A stretch of DNA of 64,000 bases, taken from the NCBI GenBank assembly GCA_021014325.1, contig CM037473.1, forward strand, positions 21,008,822 to 21,072,821, read 5' to 3'. The stretch is from Plazaster borealis (taxonomy: Eukaryota > Echinodermata > Asteroidea > Forcipulatida > Labidiasteridae). The translations under genes and the position numbers were made by a program. The notes under the pieces were generated by a model. It saw only the letters and a program-made list of their open reading frames with translations. It was not told the origin of the DNA and did not search any database. How positions within the stretch are numbered: the first letter of the stretch is position 1; each line of letters starts with the position of its first letter. Shown piece after piece: positions 1 to 11,756 of this stretch.

Positions 1-568
1 GGTAGTCAACCCAGTTACGATAGAAATCAACACTGCCATCTTGACGCCGCTGAATGACAATCCAGCCCTCACCATCAGTGTCCATGTCACAGTAGACTTG
101 CAAACCATCGTTAAATCCAGCAGGGAATATTGTATAGATACCACTCACAATATGACCTGCCTTGAGAAGCTCCTGGCAACTGCTAGGACCAGTAAAACCA
201 GACCGTGTGTCAGGCTGTGTGGGGAGTGGTTGGTTTGGTAGAGAGTAGTGGGGTGTTTCTACATCAGCATCAAAGTACACACTACCACAGTCTATAATGA
301 AGTCATCAGGATACTGTGCCCTGGTAGCATTGTTTAACTCACACTGATGATTGTCAATGTTGTAATTGATTGAGTGACACTGCGGATCAGAATGGCAATA
401 ACTCACACATAGAACATGAGAATGGGCTTCTGTTTGTTGATAGGAAACCTGCTGCAACTTTCTATTTTCTGCAGATAGAAATTGTCTCATCAACTGGTTA
501 AACAACTGACAGGATGTAGAGTCTTGAATTGTAAGTATAACAGCAAGTAGTACTAGAATGTATTCCAT
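1..568 (-). CDS. Secreted fibrinogen-related (FReD) protein, N-terminal part
   Basis: The frame is open from an ATG at 568 to the window edge: 189 codons plus one base, with no stop. Residues 1-19 look like a signal peptide ([14 protein letters not shown]), with cleavage likely near DSTS-C. Residues 50-98 contain [17 protein letters not shown] and HQCELNN, a PAN/apple-like cysteine pattern. Residues 127-189 start a fibrinogen C-terminal domain: [40 protein letters not shown] and the aromatic FYRNW segment. The rest of the domain, including any calcium and ligand sites, lies off the left edge. Family members (ficolins, tenascin tails, invertebrate FREPs) are secreted recognition or matrix proteins; an immune or adhesive role here is inference. 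The ATG was chosen because the signal peptide follows directly. A TATA-like TATTTAAAAG on the minus strand (723 to 714) is only a weak promoter candidate. Confidence 0.9.
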   Translation of the reverse strand, partial: MEYILVLLAVILTIQDSTSCQLFNQLMRQFLSAENRKLQQVSYQQTEAHSHVLCVSYCHSDPQCHSINYNIDNHQCELNNATRAQYPDDFIIDCGSVYFDADVETPHYSLPNQPLPTQPDTRSGFTGPSSCQELLKAGHIVSGIYTIFPAGFNDGLQVYCDMDTDGEGWIVIQRRQDGSVDFYRNWVDY

Positions 569-1956
569 GCTAATTGTTAAAATTGTGCTTTGACAATTTA
601 GTTGATAGATATTACACTTTGCTTCACTGATGAGTGTTAGAGATCGGAGATATTGAAAGAGGTGTCACTGTCTGTTACGTGATATGTATCTGTCCACTCG
701 GATCAGATTGTTTCTTTTAAATACAAATCCCAAACTGACCTTAAAACACGTCTTCGCTCTGAGCAGGTACCGGTAATTAAAAGCCACTCTGCTTTACTTT
801 CAAGGCAATTCAAAGAGTTAATAAGCATCCTAATCGACTCTCAGCCAAGTTTAATCTCGGGTATGGCAGCCAATTAAGATTTGAAGGACATCATTGTTAT
901 TGACGTCAGCAAACGTATTCCAGTTGACTGCAATCTTTTAGTAGTGAGTTTACAGGTGGTTTCAAGCCTGTCCTTAATTGACTGTGGTTAAGCCTGTTGT
1001 TCAGATGTTATCAATAAAAATTTAGTTCTCTCTCAGGTGTAAATAACATATGAAACAATTTAATACAAGCATATAAAAATGTGACCTTGACTTATCAAAC
1101 AATTCTATATTGCCTTAGCTTAAAGAAATTATAATTGTAAATTAATTTCAATTTCTAGTTTTGAATTAACGTACCAACCGGTTGTGGTCAAGTTTGAGTG
1201 AAAACTGGTTTATTTTTGTCAGGAGTTGTTGAGCTTGTTCATGTTGGGCTCATTTGGATTGCAGCTTTCAGAAGAAGCAATTATTTATCTGTGGGTTTTC
1301 AATGTTGTTAACTTTGTGAGTATTTCAGATGGAACTATTTTTCTGACGGATAGGTGCTGCATGGTGTGACTTTTTTAATTAGTAAGCTTTCAGATTGAAA
1401 GTAAGTTAATGTAAAAAATAATCTCCATCAAGATTGAAAGTATTAATCTATGTAAATTAGTATTTATGTAAAAAAACTAACAAAAACCCCCAAACAAACA
1501 CCCCAACACCCCAATTAACAAACATCCCAACAGATAATCAAACGAACGAACAAACTGACAGATGTTTTGAACAAAATTGTGACAAAACAATTAAAAACTT
1601 GGCAATGTAATAAGTCATGCTGTATTGTGTACTGAAGGGTAAGTGCCATTCCCTGCAGTATAATCAAATAATTACTAAGATTGATACCAAATCAAAGCAA
1701 AGTACACCTGTGTAATTTATGCCCTGACAGTTTATAATTCCTCAAACCAGACTACATGAAGGCCTACCCCCTCGAAACAGGTGCCCTAGTTCAGCCATAT
1801 TGAAGCATCTTTGATAACTAAAATGAGAACACTCAGATTTATCAACACAAACCTGTGGAGCAGGACAGTAATTAGAGACTGATTACTCTTTAAAAGGATC
1901 TATCTACATATAAAAGCTATTATTAAACCGGTTGCATTGATATTGAAGAACCTGCA
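569..1956. other. Intergenic, 5' flank of the fibrinogen-related gene
   Basis: I see no gene here. The stretch is AT-rich with short A runs. The segment around 1799-1840 recurs, diverged, near 4917-4955 beyond the telomere-like array. The promoter of the fibrinogen-related gene should be in the first few hundred bases, but no element stands out strongly. Confidence 0.5.
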
Positions 1957-2149
1957 GGGCCCAATTTCATAGAGCTGCTTAAGCACAAAAAGTAGCTAAA
2001 CACAACAAAATTATGCTGAGCAGAATAAGGTAACCAGCCAAAATACCATTTCACATGCACCATTTGAGACTGGTATCCTGCTTGTTTTTGCTCAGCAGGA
2101 AATTGCTAAGCAATATTTTCTGCTTAAGCAGCTTTATGAAATTGGGCCC
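1957..2149. mobile_element. Fold-back MITE, GGGCCCAATTTCATAGAGC family
   Basis: The element begins GGGCCCAATTTCATAGAGCT and ends with its reverse complement (AGCTTTATGAAATTGGGCCC), giving terminal inverted repeats of about 25 bp or more with an AAGCAG-rich inside. It has no coding capacity. Relatives lie at 23755, 33281, 38997, 43353 and 20408, and a start is cut by the window end at 63977. Confidence 0.8.
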
Positions 2150-2169
2150 TGGCCCTGGTAGCCAATTAG

Positions 2170-2282
2170 ATCAAGGCTAGACATCTACAGCAAGAAAGCC
2201 CAGCAGATTCTGTACACACCAATCTATATGAGCCAAGCACTAATCACAGGTGTTTACTGGTAACCCAGCTCACGGAAGCTTA
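2170..2282. repeat. Duplicated block X, left of the telomere-like array
   Basis: It shares a long run (AGCAAGAAAGCC, CAGATTCTGTA, CACCAATCTATATGAGCC, ACCCAGCTC) with 4488-4601 on the same strand, at roughly 85-90% identity by eye. Two other blocks, near 2440-2500 and 2748-2875, recur at 4241-4300 and 4345-4450. The telomere-like array therefore lies inside a shuffled duplication. Confidence 0.75.
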
Positions 2283-2931
2283 TATCACCATGAAGATTAT
2301 TGATTTGTAACCGTTTATGGAAACAGCATGTGGTCGTGAGTTACTTTATTTAACTGTCAGTGTTGAGAACAGTTTTGGGGATTGTTCATAGCAGTTATAT
2401 GACAAGTAGTCAACGAGTAGGCACCATTTTGTTTAATGCTATTACTTACATATCACTATTTTGTTTAACAATTTTTTACATTTCAAATGGCGGTCATGTC
2501 AAGAAGTGAGGTTTCGGTCAACTTAAACTGATATTATACACAAATGTACTTATGGCTCGACAACTATGAACTAATCATTTAGGGTCCCTAATGAAAGTTT
2601 TTGGAAGTCTTTCATTTTTTTCAAGGAGTTGTGTAAAATTGATGTTTCAAGAAAAATATGTCTTGAAAAGGTCATAGAATATTGCACACCACACATGATG
2701 ATATATAATAGCAAACTACTACTTTACATGTCAGCATACTTGTTGTTTTATAATTACGTTGATTTCAACACTGTGATGTTTTTGTGGTTCTCTGTCGTTT
2801 TGTGTCAAACTGTCGGGCTAAAGGGAGACAGATTTCTAAGATAAAGAAGAAAAGAAAAACAACAAACTTTTTCCTAGAAAAACAATTTTACCACAAATTT
2901 AAAAGTCATATAAAGCAGTCCAACTGGGTAA

Positions 2932-4239
2932 GCCCTAGCCCTTACCCTAACCCTAGCCCTAGCCCTAACCCTAACCCTAACCCTAGCCCTAACCTTATAA
3001 CCCTAACCTTATAACCCTAACCTTATAACCCTAACCCTAACCCTAACCCTAACCCTAACCCTAAAAATACCCTAACCCTAACATTATAACCCTAACCCTA
3101 ACCTTATAACCATAACCCTATAACCCTAACCTTATAAACCTGACCCTAACCCTAACCCTAACCCTAACCTTATAAACCTAACCTTATAACCCTAACCTTA
3201 TAACCCTAACCTTATAACCCTAACCCTATAACCCTAACCTTATAACCCTAACCTTATAACCCTAACCCTAACCCTATAACCATAATCCTAACCTTATACC
3301 CTAACCCTAACCTTATAACCCTAACCCTAACCTTATAACATTAACCTTATAACCCTAACCTTATAACCCTAACCCTATAACCCTAACCATATAACCCTAA
3401 CCTTATAAACCTAACCCTAACCCTAACCCTAACCTTATAACCCTAACCCTATAACCCTAACCTTATAACCCTAACCTTATAACCCTAACCTTATAACCCT
3501 AACCCTAACCCTATAACCCTAACCTTATAACCCTAACCCTAACCCTAACCTTATAACCCTAACCCTAACTCTTATAACCATAACCTTATAACCCTAACCC
3601 TTATAACCCTAACCCTAACCCTCACCCTTATAACCCTAACCCTAACCCTAACCTTATAACCCTAACCCTATAACCCTAACTCTTATAACCGTAACCTTAT
3701 AACCCTAACCTTATAACCCTAACCCTATAACCCTAACCTTATAACCATAACCCTAACCTTATACCCTAACCTTATAACCTTAACCTTATACCCTAACCTT
3801 ATAACCCTAACCCTATAACCCTAACTCTTATAACCCTAACCTTATAACCCTAACCCTATAACCCTAACTCTTATAACCCTAACCTTATAACCCTAACCCT
3901 TATTTTATTTTTTATTTTTATTTATTCATTGGTATATACAAACAAAAAATGACCAGCAGCAGTAGCTGAAAGGGCCACTTAACAATGGTAAAATACATGT
4001 AAAAATATAAACAATCACATATAAAAAGGTAATATTAAAAAAGAACAAAATTAACAAACAGTCCCAAGACATATTAAAGGGGCATATAGTAAAAAGATAA
4101 AAAAGACCAAAAAGACTAACCTTATAACCCTAACCTTATAACCCTAACCCTATAACCTTAACCTTATACCCTAACCCATAACCCTAACCCTAACCCTAAC
4201 CTTATAACCCTAACCTTATACCCTAACCCTAACCCTAAC
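2932..4239. repeat. Interstitial telomere-like array (CCCTAA with a 14-mer variant)
   Basis: The array is built of the hexamer CCCTAA (TTAGGG on the minus strand) mixed with a longer unit, CCTTATAACCCTAA. Orientation is constant throughout. Other variants include CCCTATAA and CTCTTATAA. It is interrupted at about 3901-4114 by unrelated A/T-rich DNA. Ordinary sequence on both sides means this is not the chromosome end in this assembly. Confidence 0.95.
3901..4114. mobile_element. Insertion inside the telomere-like array
   Basis: About 214 bp of non-telomeric sequence starts with a T-rich run (TATTTTATTTTTTATTTTTA) and ends A-rich, with telomere-like repeats resuming at once on both sides. The T-rich end suggests the 3' tail of a retroelement inserted on the minus strand, but I see no convincing target-site duplication and do not recognise the family. 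Confidence 0.5.
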
Positions 4240-4240
4240 G

Positions 4241-4615
4241 TTATTACTGATCACTATTTTTTTAAACTAATTTGAACATTTCAAAAGGCAGGCATGTAAA
4301 GTTTGCATTCCAGCTTACATTCTCGTCTGTACTCATGTTTAATACAACATTGTGATGTTTTTGTGTTTCTCAGTGGTTTTGTGTCAAGGGAGACCGATTT
4401 TCTAAGATAAGAAACAAAAACAGAAAAACAACATAACATTTTATCCTAGAAATTGATGGATTTTCATTTTAAGCAGCTCTATGAATATCAAGGCTATCAT
4501 CTACAGCAAGAAAGCCAAGCAGATTCTGTAAACACCAATCTATATGAGCCAAGCACTAATTAATATCACTGGTATTACTGGCAACCCAGCTCGCAGAAGT
4601 TAAGATTATAAAAGA
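4241..4615. repeat. Duplicated blocks Y, Z and X, right of the telomere-like array
   Basis: In order it holds matches to 2440-2500, 2748-2875 and 2170-2282. The order differs from the left side (X, Y, Z there; Y, Z, X here). The A-rich Z motif recurs a third time at 4607-4680. Block X is preceded by a short remnant of the MITE end (AAGCAGCTCTATGAA). Confidence 0.7.
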
Positions 4616-5184
4616 AAAAAGAAAAGAAAAGAAAAACAGCATACATTTTATTATAGAAAATCATGGAATTTCATCTTAAGATTTTTGTGGGCACCTTTTT
4701 CTCAAGGTAATTTCGACGAAGGTTTGTCTATTCCTCAGCTTTGAGTATTGTGACGAATAAACAAACAACCATTTTACAAAAATTGCACAACAGAGTTCCG
4801 AATATGACAATAGTTATTCTGAATAAATCTGGTAGAATTTGTGCCTATGGATTCAACTGCTTCATACCAATTGTGGTCATTTTTCTTCAGATTTTGTTCA
4901 AGTTAAGGGTCTATGTTGACCCATCTTTGATAACTAAAATGAAAACACTCACAAAATTTCCTTAAAAACATGATTGAGAACCACAAAACATGACTGTCAC
5001 TGTATACTGATCTCACTTGGGGATTTTAGATTCCATGAAACAACTCAACACTTAAAAGTTGAAGCTTCACACTGAATGCGGACGGCCGGACGGACAGACG
5101 AACGGAAATTGTCATTACATAGGCTCACTCTGCTTCGCAGCTCACCAATAAACCACAAGGGAAACTGATTGGGTAAATATTTTT

Positions 5185-5350
5185 AAAAGTTTGGTTTGAA
5201 CAAAGAAAAATTGACTAGAGCAGGATTTGAACCTTTGACTTCTGGATTACTGTGCTGGCACTCTACCAACCGAGTTATCTAGCACTAATGTTGGCAGTCT
5301 CCCTTTTTGTTAATATCTTTGTTCGGGGGTGCCTGTCAGAAGCCATTTAA
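5185..5350 (-). mobile_element. tRNA-derived SINE, minus strand
   Basis: Reading the minus strand, a tRNA-like head at about 5285-5215 has an A-box-like TAACTCGGTTGGTAGAG and a B-box-like GGTTCAAATCCTG. The same element lies on the plus strand at 32431-32600 with matching flanks (GGCTTCTGAC, GGGAGACCGCCAAC, TTTTCTTTGTTCAA). It is not a functional tRNA gene: the stems are degraded and it is embedded in a longer repeated unit. Confidence 0.7.
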
Positions 5351-8300
5351 CCTAGCCTCCTTTTGATTTTAAGAAGTCAAACTCAAGTAGAATATACAAT
5401 TCCTACACTTTGTGTTCAGAATTAAAAACATACAATGAGGGCACTAAAAAATGAACATATCGATACAGTGTACATCATTTCCTTCATTGAAATCAATACA
5501 ATTTATTTTCAAATGTGTATAATTACTTTATAAGAACAAGGGATCACACACACCATTCAATCCAATCAAGACAACCACATTACAATCATTAGTAATCAAT
5601 ACAAACTCCAAAATAAAGCAACATCAACTTGTAATCCCAACAAATATTACACAGATTTGTATCCAATTCCTGTTTCATTGCGCTTCAAAATGTACCAGTT
5701 TGCTTGGCACAGAAAATACATTTCAATAAAAAGAAACAGATTGGTTCCATACAGTTTTGGACTAGTTTGATATCATGTATAAATGCATATTTTTGTCTGC
5801 CAAGAAGCTCTAGAAACCAGGTCCTTCTCTTGTGTATGATAACTTTGTAGCTCAGTCAATAAGCCGAACTCAACAAATATAAATTAAAACAATTTCCTGC
5901 CACACGTGTTTAAATCACAACTGCAGCTTAATCTCTGTTATCAATTTAAATCCTGCATATCACAACTCTGCACTGAGCTTCAAATTGGCAGTTGAGCATA
6001 AGCCATAGTAATGTACAGTTTGGACCAATTCCACAGAGCTTCCTGATTGCGAATATTGCTTTATAAACTAATAAGCTAAGCAGAAACTTCATAAGGGATC
6101 AGTCACAAAACACATGGCATTTTGGCTGGTGCTCTGGTTTATGATAAACAATATTTTTCTTGCTTAGCAAAGTTATGTGCTTAATCAAGTGTATACTATT
6201 GGCCCATTTAATCAGTCTCTTACTAATAAACACTCTTACCCAATGCTTATGATATGTGAAATATTACATGAGTGTTGATGAACATACAATACAAACATTA
6301 ACAATTAACCAAAGAACCCAGCTTGACAATCATAATATTTCACCACTTTACATTACAGATTTTTCTAATAACAAAGGTGTATCTGGAGGTTGGTTGATAT
6401 CTATCAGTACTTACTCATTTAAAAGTGAGGCTCCGAGTGTTGAATGTTCAACTGTAAACACAAACTTTGCTTGCATTCTCACATTCCATGACAATTCCCC
6501 CCCATGAAATGTTTCTCATTTAACCACTTCACGTCAGTATTTTAAAATGTTACCGTGCCTCTGCGCGTTTCATTTTTCTGAACTTTTTGAAAGATCTGAA
6601 GTAAATTTTTGTTGTTGAGAATATTAATATTGATGTCACAATAAAACCCACACTAAACGAAGTAAAGACAACAAACGTGCTCATAAAATAAACTGGGATT
6701 TTGTTGTTCTCTTTCAAGAAATGATGGAATGTCTAACTGTGAGTAGGCCCGAACCTTGGCCGTAATCCACGGCCAGAAAATCGGCCATGGTATGCTCGAA
6801 TAGGGGGATACACAATAAACCCTGGAAAGAGGAGGTTTTGAGAATGAATTCCAGTACGAGGAAAACGAAGGGAAGCACCTACACAATGGATTGTCCGAGG
6901 GTGTAATTATACGTCAATCTGACCGCAACCACCAGTGTTCATAAACATCCACCATTATTCAGTTTGGGCAAGTTTGGCTGAAATAGAAGTCTTCTGACAT
7001 GAAGTGGTTAGGGAAGTTTTAGTCTTTACTTTTCAATACCGATTCAGGAAGCAAAATGAACTTCATGGAGTTAAATTTAACTTTGTTGTTTACCACACAA
7101 TATTATTACTTGTTCCTATAAAAAAAATACTTCATAATGTAATTGAAAAAGTTCACCAAACAAGGACTAAATATGAAATTATTCCTATTTATATATTAAA
7201 TTAAAATTAATTCACAGTATGCAAATAATTGACCCAAATAATTAAACGTCTAATTAATAAACATAATATGAAGAAAATTTTTTCAGCTGTATTGATTCCA
7301 AAATATTACCATCTGTGATATGATATGATAGTGATATGATAATTATAACATCTTATAAAATTAAACAAAACGATTCCTGAAACTCCATCTAGATAGTGAA
7401 CCAGTTTCAACCGAGTTTACAAGCTCAGCAGATAGGATTACCAGCCAAAATGCCACATTTACTTTATAACTGCTTCCTAAATATTTTCTCTCTCACTTTT
7501 AGTGGCTAAAGTTTTTTGACAAACACTTCCGAGGCCCAAAACACAACTTGTTCAACAAATTGTCATCAGATTCACATGCTATGGCAGATTATTGCTGTGA
7601 TGATTTACTGCTAAAACACAGTCAGTAGAAACCTATAATTTGTGCTTCAGACAAACATATACATTGTATAAGGAAAAAATGAAAATAACAAAAAATAATC
7701 AGTTAGTTTGGAAAACGCACAGTATGTTGTGTCAATCCAGGCATTAGTTCTGTTTTTACTGTCATATCGATCCAGTCAGTCAGAAAAGAGGAGCACAGGA
7801 CTCTGTTTGACAGAAAGTTGAGAAAATCCAAATGAAAAATAATAAAGCTTTCTCAAAATATTGCAAGAAAAGTTCAAAGATGCATAGGTTGGTAGGAAAC
7901 GGAACTAAAAGTAAACCGAAATGCAAAAAATAAACAAAATCAAAAATCAAAGTAACTACCTGATGATTTCAACTATTCTTTGTAACATATTGATATGATC
8001 ATGTTGCATAAGGTCCACAAATCAATGAAAGTAATGACAAACGAAGGGTTAGATGCTAAGCTTGCATCTGCTATGTTACTTATTGTAAGACTTGTGATTA
8101 TTCAAACTTGCTGGAAACTGTTATGTGCGTTTTGTATGGGTAAACAGAAATTGCATATTCTATAGTGCTACATCAGTATCCAAACCTTCATTGACATGTT
8201 AAGTCCATGAACAAAACACAAAAGGACAGTGTAATAAACAATGGCTGCAGCAGCCCACTAAAGACACATCAGCCACCAAGCTACATTTTCACAAAGCCCA

Positions 8301-9254
8301 ATATGGACACACAACCATTTACACTTCAAAACAAAATCCCCAAAACTATCTCAATCAACCAATCAATCAAGACATTATTAACAATTCTCATTTATCAGAC
8401 AGTCTCATCACCTTACTGTTTTATATTCAGTATTTATTTGTGCATTTTTGTTGTTGATTTCAAGTTAAATACAAACAACACGAGGGCAGTGACATCTTCA
8501 ACTATAATGCTGCTTCAAATCTCTAAAAAGACAATTGTCCAAAAACAAATCTTGTTTGAATCATTGTATACAGTTGCAAACAAGAACTGTCAGTAAGTGA
8601 AGACTCACAACACTTCTTCACTAATTCCACAATCTATAAAGATATATACATGAAGTGTTCCTAAGCCAGTGGGATAGGAAAGGTTACTTTAGGAAGTAAT
8701 GAAGGCCAGCAATGAGGTCAAATATTAAATTTGTACAAAATACTGCATGGCAACTGTCGTAACTCAAAAACTCCAAAACTCAATCTTGACTGGCTGCCTC
8801 TCTGTAGTTGTAGGCAGTGGTGGAATTGCTATTTTGGGAAAGGCCCCTTAACAGTGAGAAACATTCAGTGGGTCTGCAACTATGTACATTGGGGTGGGTT
8901 GGGGGGATAAGCCGAAAGCCTCTATGGCGATCAAAAGACAATGTGCAAGTCCAGGCAATTTCAAAGAGCTTATGTTGTCTTTGGTTTATGACTGGTTCCC
9001 CCAATATATATACACACATATTTTGCATAACAGAAACAAATATTTTGAAAGAGAAGCTCCGTTAAATTGGCTGTTATCAGTTCATCTTTGGTGTGCAATT
9101 TCTACCAAGTGAATGGTTAGATGAACTGCATGAGGTCAATCATAGGTCAAAGGTTAAGCATCATAATCACTTAATCACAATTACTATCAACAACATTTTA
9201 AGAAAGAAGCGAAAAAAAACAAACAAAGCTGAAACCATAGAGACTTTCCTTTAG

Positions 9255-9405
9255 AATAATGGCAGACTTTAGAACGTTTGGTGACAGCAGACTTACCAGG
9301 TAAATTTTCATTCCAAGTTCTGAGCATGTACACATTTTAAAGAAAACTGAATTTATCTGGCAAGTCTGCTGCCATCTAGTGTCCCAAAAAGTCTGCCGTT
9401 GTTCA
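9255..9405. repeat. Short inverted repeat (GGCAGACTT family)
   Basis: The left arm has GGCAGACTTTAGAAC and CAGCAGACTTACCAGGTAAA. The right arm has TTATCTGGCAAGTCTGCTGCC and AAAAGTCTGCC as its reverse complement. A diverged relative sits at about 20280-20365 in a CLUH intron. Confidence 0.6.
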
Positions 9406-11578
9406 AGGAGAGATTATCAACGAAATAATAACAACCCCAAGTTTAAACTGCAAGATGAAACATTAGTTTCCTATAGGAACAACACATAACTTTGAAACAT
9501 GAACTATATTTTAATATATGAATACTGTTAAATCAAATACAAAAATAGCAATGTCTTATTGTTTTAGACAAGCTTGGTAAACTGACATTTTAGTTTTGAA
9601 ATTAAAGCAGTTATTGCTGACATATCTTGATTCTTAGAATAACCTTGACTTTAGTCTGGAACCAACTCTATATAAAGAACACATATTATGACACCAGTAT
9701 GGAAGATCCATGCAGGTTAGAATCAGTTCAACTTGTATACAATCATCAAATCATGTCACATCTCACTTGGATTCTTGGTTTACACCACAATAGTGAACCA
9801 ATAAGTGACAGAATGAAAATGAATTGAACATTCGCCAAGATTTCTGCTTGGCAAATAGAGCTTAACTGAGGGGAAAAACCCTTACTACAACTATAACTAC
9901 AAGAACAATTAAGATTTAAATCACACACTGGTGGAAGACGGTGACCCCTATTTGCATATCATTACCCTAAATTTGCATAATAAGTATCACAAAGGATTCA
10001 GGAATGGTTAGTGTACAGTAAGTTGGTGGGTCAAATCCACAAAGCTAATCTGTAAAAACTATTTGTGTTATATATTTATATACATGTATATATATAAATC
10101 CATTTATAGTTAAATACACATTCTTGGTTAACTTGAAATACTTCAGTATTAACGGTAGACAAGTCAAACCCTTATAACATGGTAATATAAGAGCACCATT
10201 TTGAGACTGAGGACCATCAGAGTAAACAAGCTTTAACTTGTTGATGTAGTTGTGACTACTGGCTGTTGCTACTGACTCAGGATACTGGACGTGGCTATTA
10301 TTCTTTTTAACATCTTACTGTATAACATTTGCCTGCTACTTTTATTATTCCCCTTTTTGCTCAAGTTATTTCATTATTTCCTAAACTTTTCTTTCCACTG
10401 GCAATGTGAACATTCTAAAAGACTTGCAAATGTACATGTATGTACATGTGTCATTTATTAAATAAAATTGAAGAAATATTTTCAAGGGAAGATATGTCAA
10501 CAAACCTTAACATCTTGAGAAGTTAACAACCCGCCCTACAAGTCATGGTGGAGTTGCATCTGAATGTGGTACATGCACCAATTAGCACCAACATTCCCTT
10601 CTGATCCAAGATAGGGACATGGATTCCAACTAACACATTTCCAAGTTGTACAAACAAAAACACTGGTAATTTTCTGAAATATATTTTGAGACAATATGTT
10701 GTTTTGTTATCAGAGTTTCAAAAATGTCAAATCAATTGTTAAAGAACAAATAACTTGACTGCTTATTTTTTTCATACCGAACAGTCACAAATAAACTGCA
10801 TTGATTTTCATAAAAATTCAAGTTAAAAAATCTGAATATCTTTTTTTTATACTTTTAAAAAACTTTTACTATTTTTATTATTTTTTTCTCCATATAATTG
10901 TCTGCACTTCAAACATCATCTCCATTGGAACAAACAAATTGGTTAAAAGTTACTAAAATATTCCTTATAAAGGCAAAGGCGGGTTAATCAGTTTGGTCTG
11001 ACGTCACTCACAGGGTAAGTAAATAAAAACTATTTGCTGCACCTCTTTACTGTCAACATTAACGTACTACGAGGCGTCGTATGAAAGTCTCTACAAGTGG
11101 TTACAAAGGGCTCTGTAAATCCTCCATGAGAAAAGACTACAGGGATATGTTTGTACGTTCATCAACTGCAAAGCGTTACAATCACTTTCTCTCTCCATCT
11201 AAACACATACACAATCTCTAGATCTTTTGTACCTTTTACATGTATGCCATATTTAATCCGGCATGAAAACACATTATCAGATCAAAGCAAGATGATAATT
11301 CCTTTGTATCCTTCCATTTTTCTCACATCAACAGAAACAAACTGCTTTTCATTATCGCTGAGGCGTTCACAGAAATGTCTTTGTGCAGTTAAATTCTTTT
11401 CCACAACCAATACATGTGCAAATGCTCAAGTTGAACCTAAGAAAGACGGGTCATGTGATATGTTGTAGGCACTGTGATTGGCCACTCAGAATGAATAGCA
11501 AATCATCATCAATACAGCATAATAGCTTCCTTAGTGTAACAACCAGCAATACCATTTCAATCTCTCTCAGCACCTCGG

Positions 11579-11756
11579 TTACCTCAGCACCTCCATCTTC
11601 TCAGTGGTACTGTCCTGCTCAGGGATTGGCGATGCGTTACCAGAGCTGGGGCTGGGTGATTCTACTTTATTCTCAGGAGGGGTTTCAGCTTCTGCTTTCA
11701 CTGACTCTGGTTCGGGGGTGGTGGTATTTGTCTTTGGTCCTTGTTTGGACTTGATA
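11579..11756 (-). CDS. CLUH: CLUH exon 30: C-terminal tail and stop
   Basis: 178 nt including TAA at 11581-11579, entered in phase 2 after an acceptor ending ATATCCACAG. It encodes a low-complexity tail ([20 protein letters not shown], then [20 protein letters not shown]) ending MEVLR. Tails of CLUH proteins are variable, so support comes from the frame, the good acceptor and Pro/Glu/Ser composition rather than alignment. The vertebrate segment SQKDLENLKAEV just after FIP is not seen, so a small exon between 11757 and 12762 could have been missed. Confidence 0.75.

Larger units (their letters stand above)
4616..11578. other. Intergenic region between CLUH and the fibrinogen-related gene
   Basis: No coding region can be supported; open frames here (longest 129 codons, at 8207-8596) are low-complexity and match nothing I know. 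The CLUH 3' UTR must lie in the right part. AATAAA-type signals on the minus strand occur near 10875 and 10455, but none is decisive. Repeats include a tRNA-like SINE (5185-5350), a degraded fold-back element near 6030-6206 and an inverted repeat at 9255-9405. Confidence 0.5.

Noticed and set aside
714..723. TATA box of the fibrinogen-related gene
   Set aside because: TATTTAAAAG on the minus strand is plausible, but AT-rich DNA gives many such matches and no start site is visible.
2784..3014. Proline/serine/asparagine repeat protein
   Set aside because: The frame runs into CCCTAA telomere-like repeats; the amino acid repeats are a translation of the hexamer.
5215..5290. Possible tRNA gene on the minus strand
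   Set aside because: The stems pair poorly, and the same larger unit recurs inverted at 32431-32600, so it is a SINE head.
8207..8596. 129-codon open frame on the plus strand in the intergenic region
   Set aside because: Composition is simple and AT-driven, with no signal, domain or family resemblance.
10453..10880. CLUH polyadenylation signals
   Set aside because: AATAAA-like hexamers on the minus strand occur several times in AT-rich DNA; without transcript ends none can be chosen.
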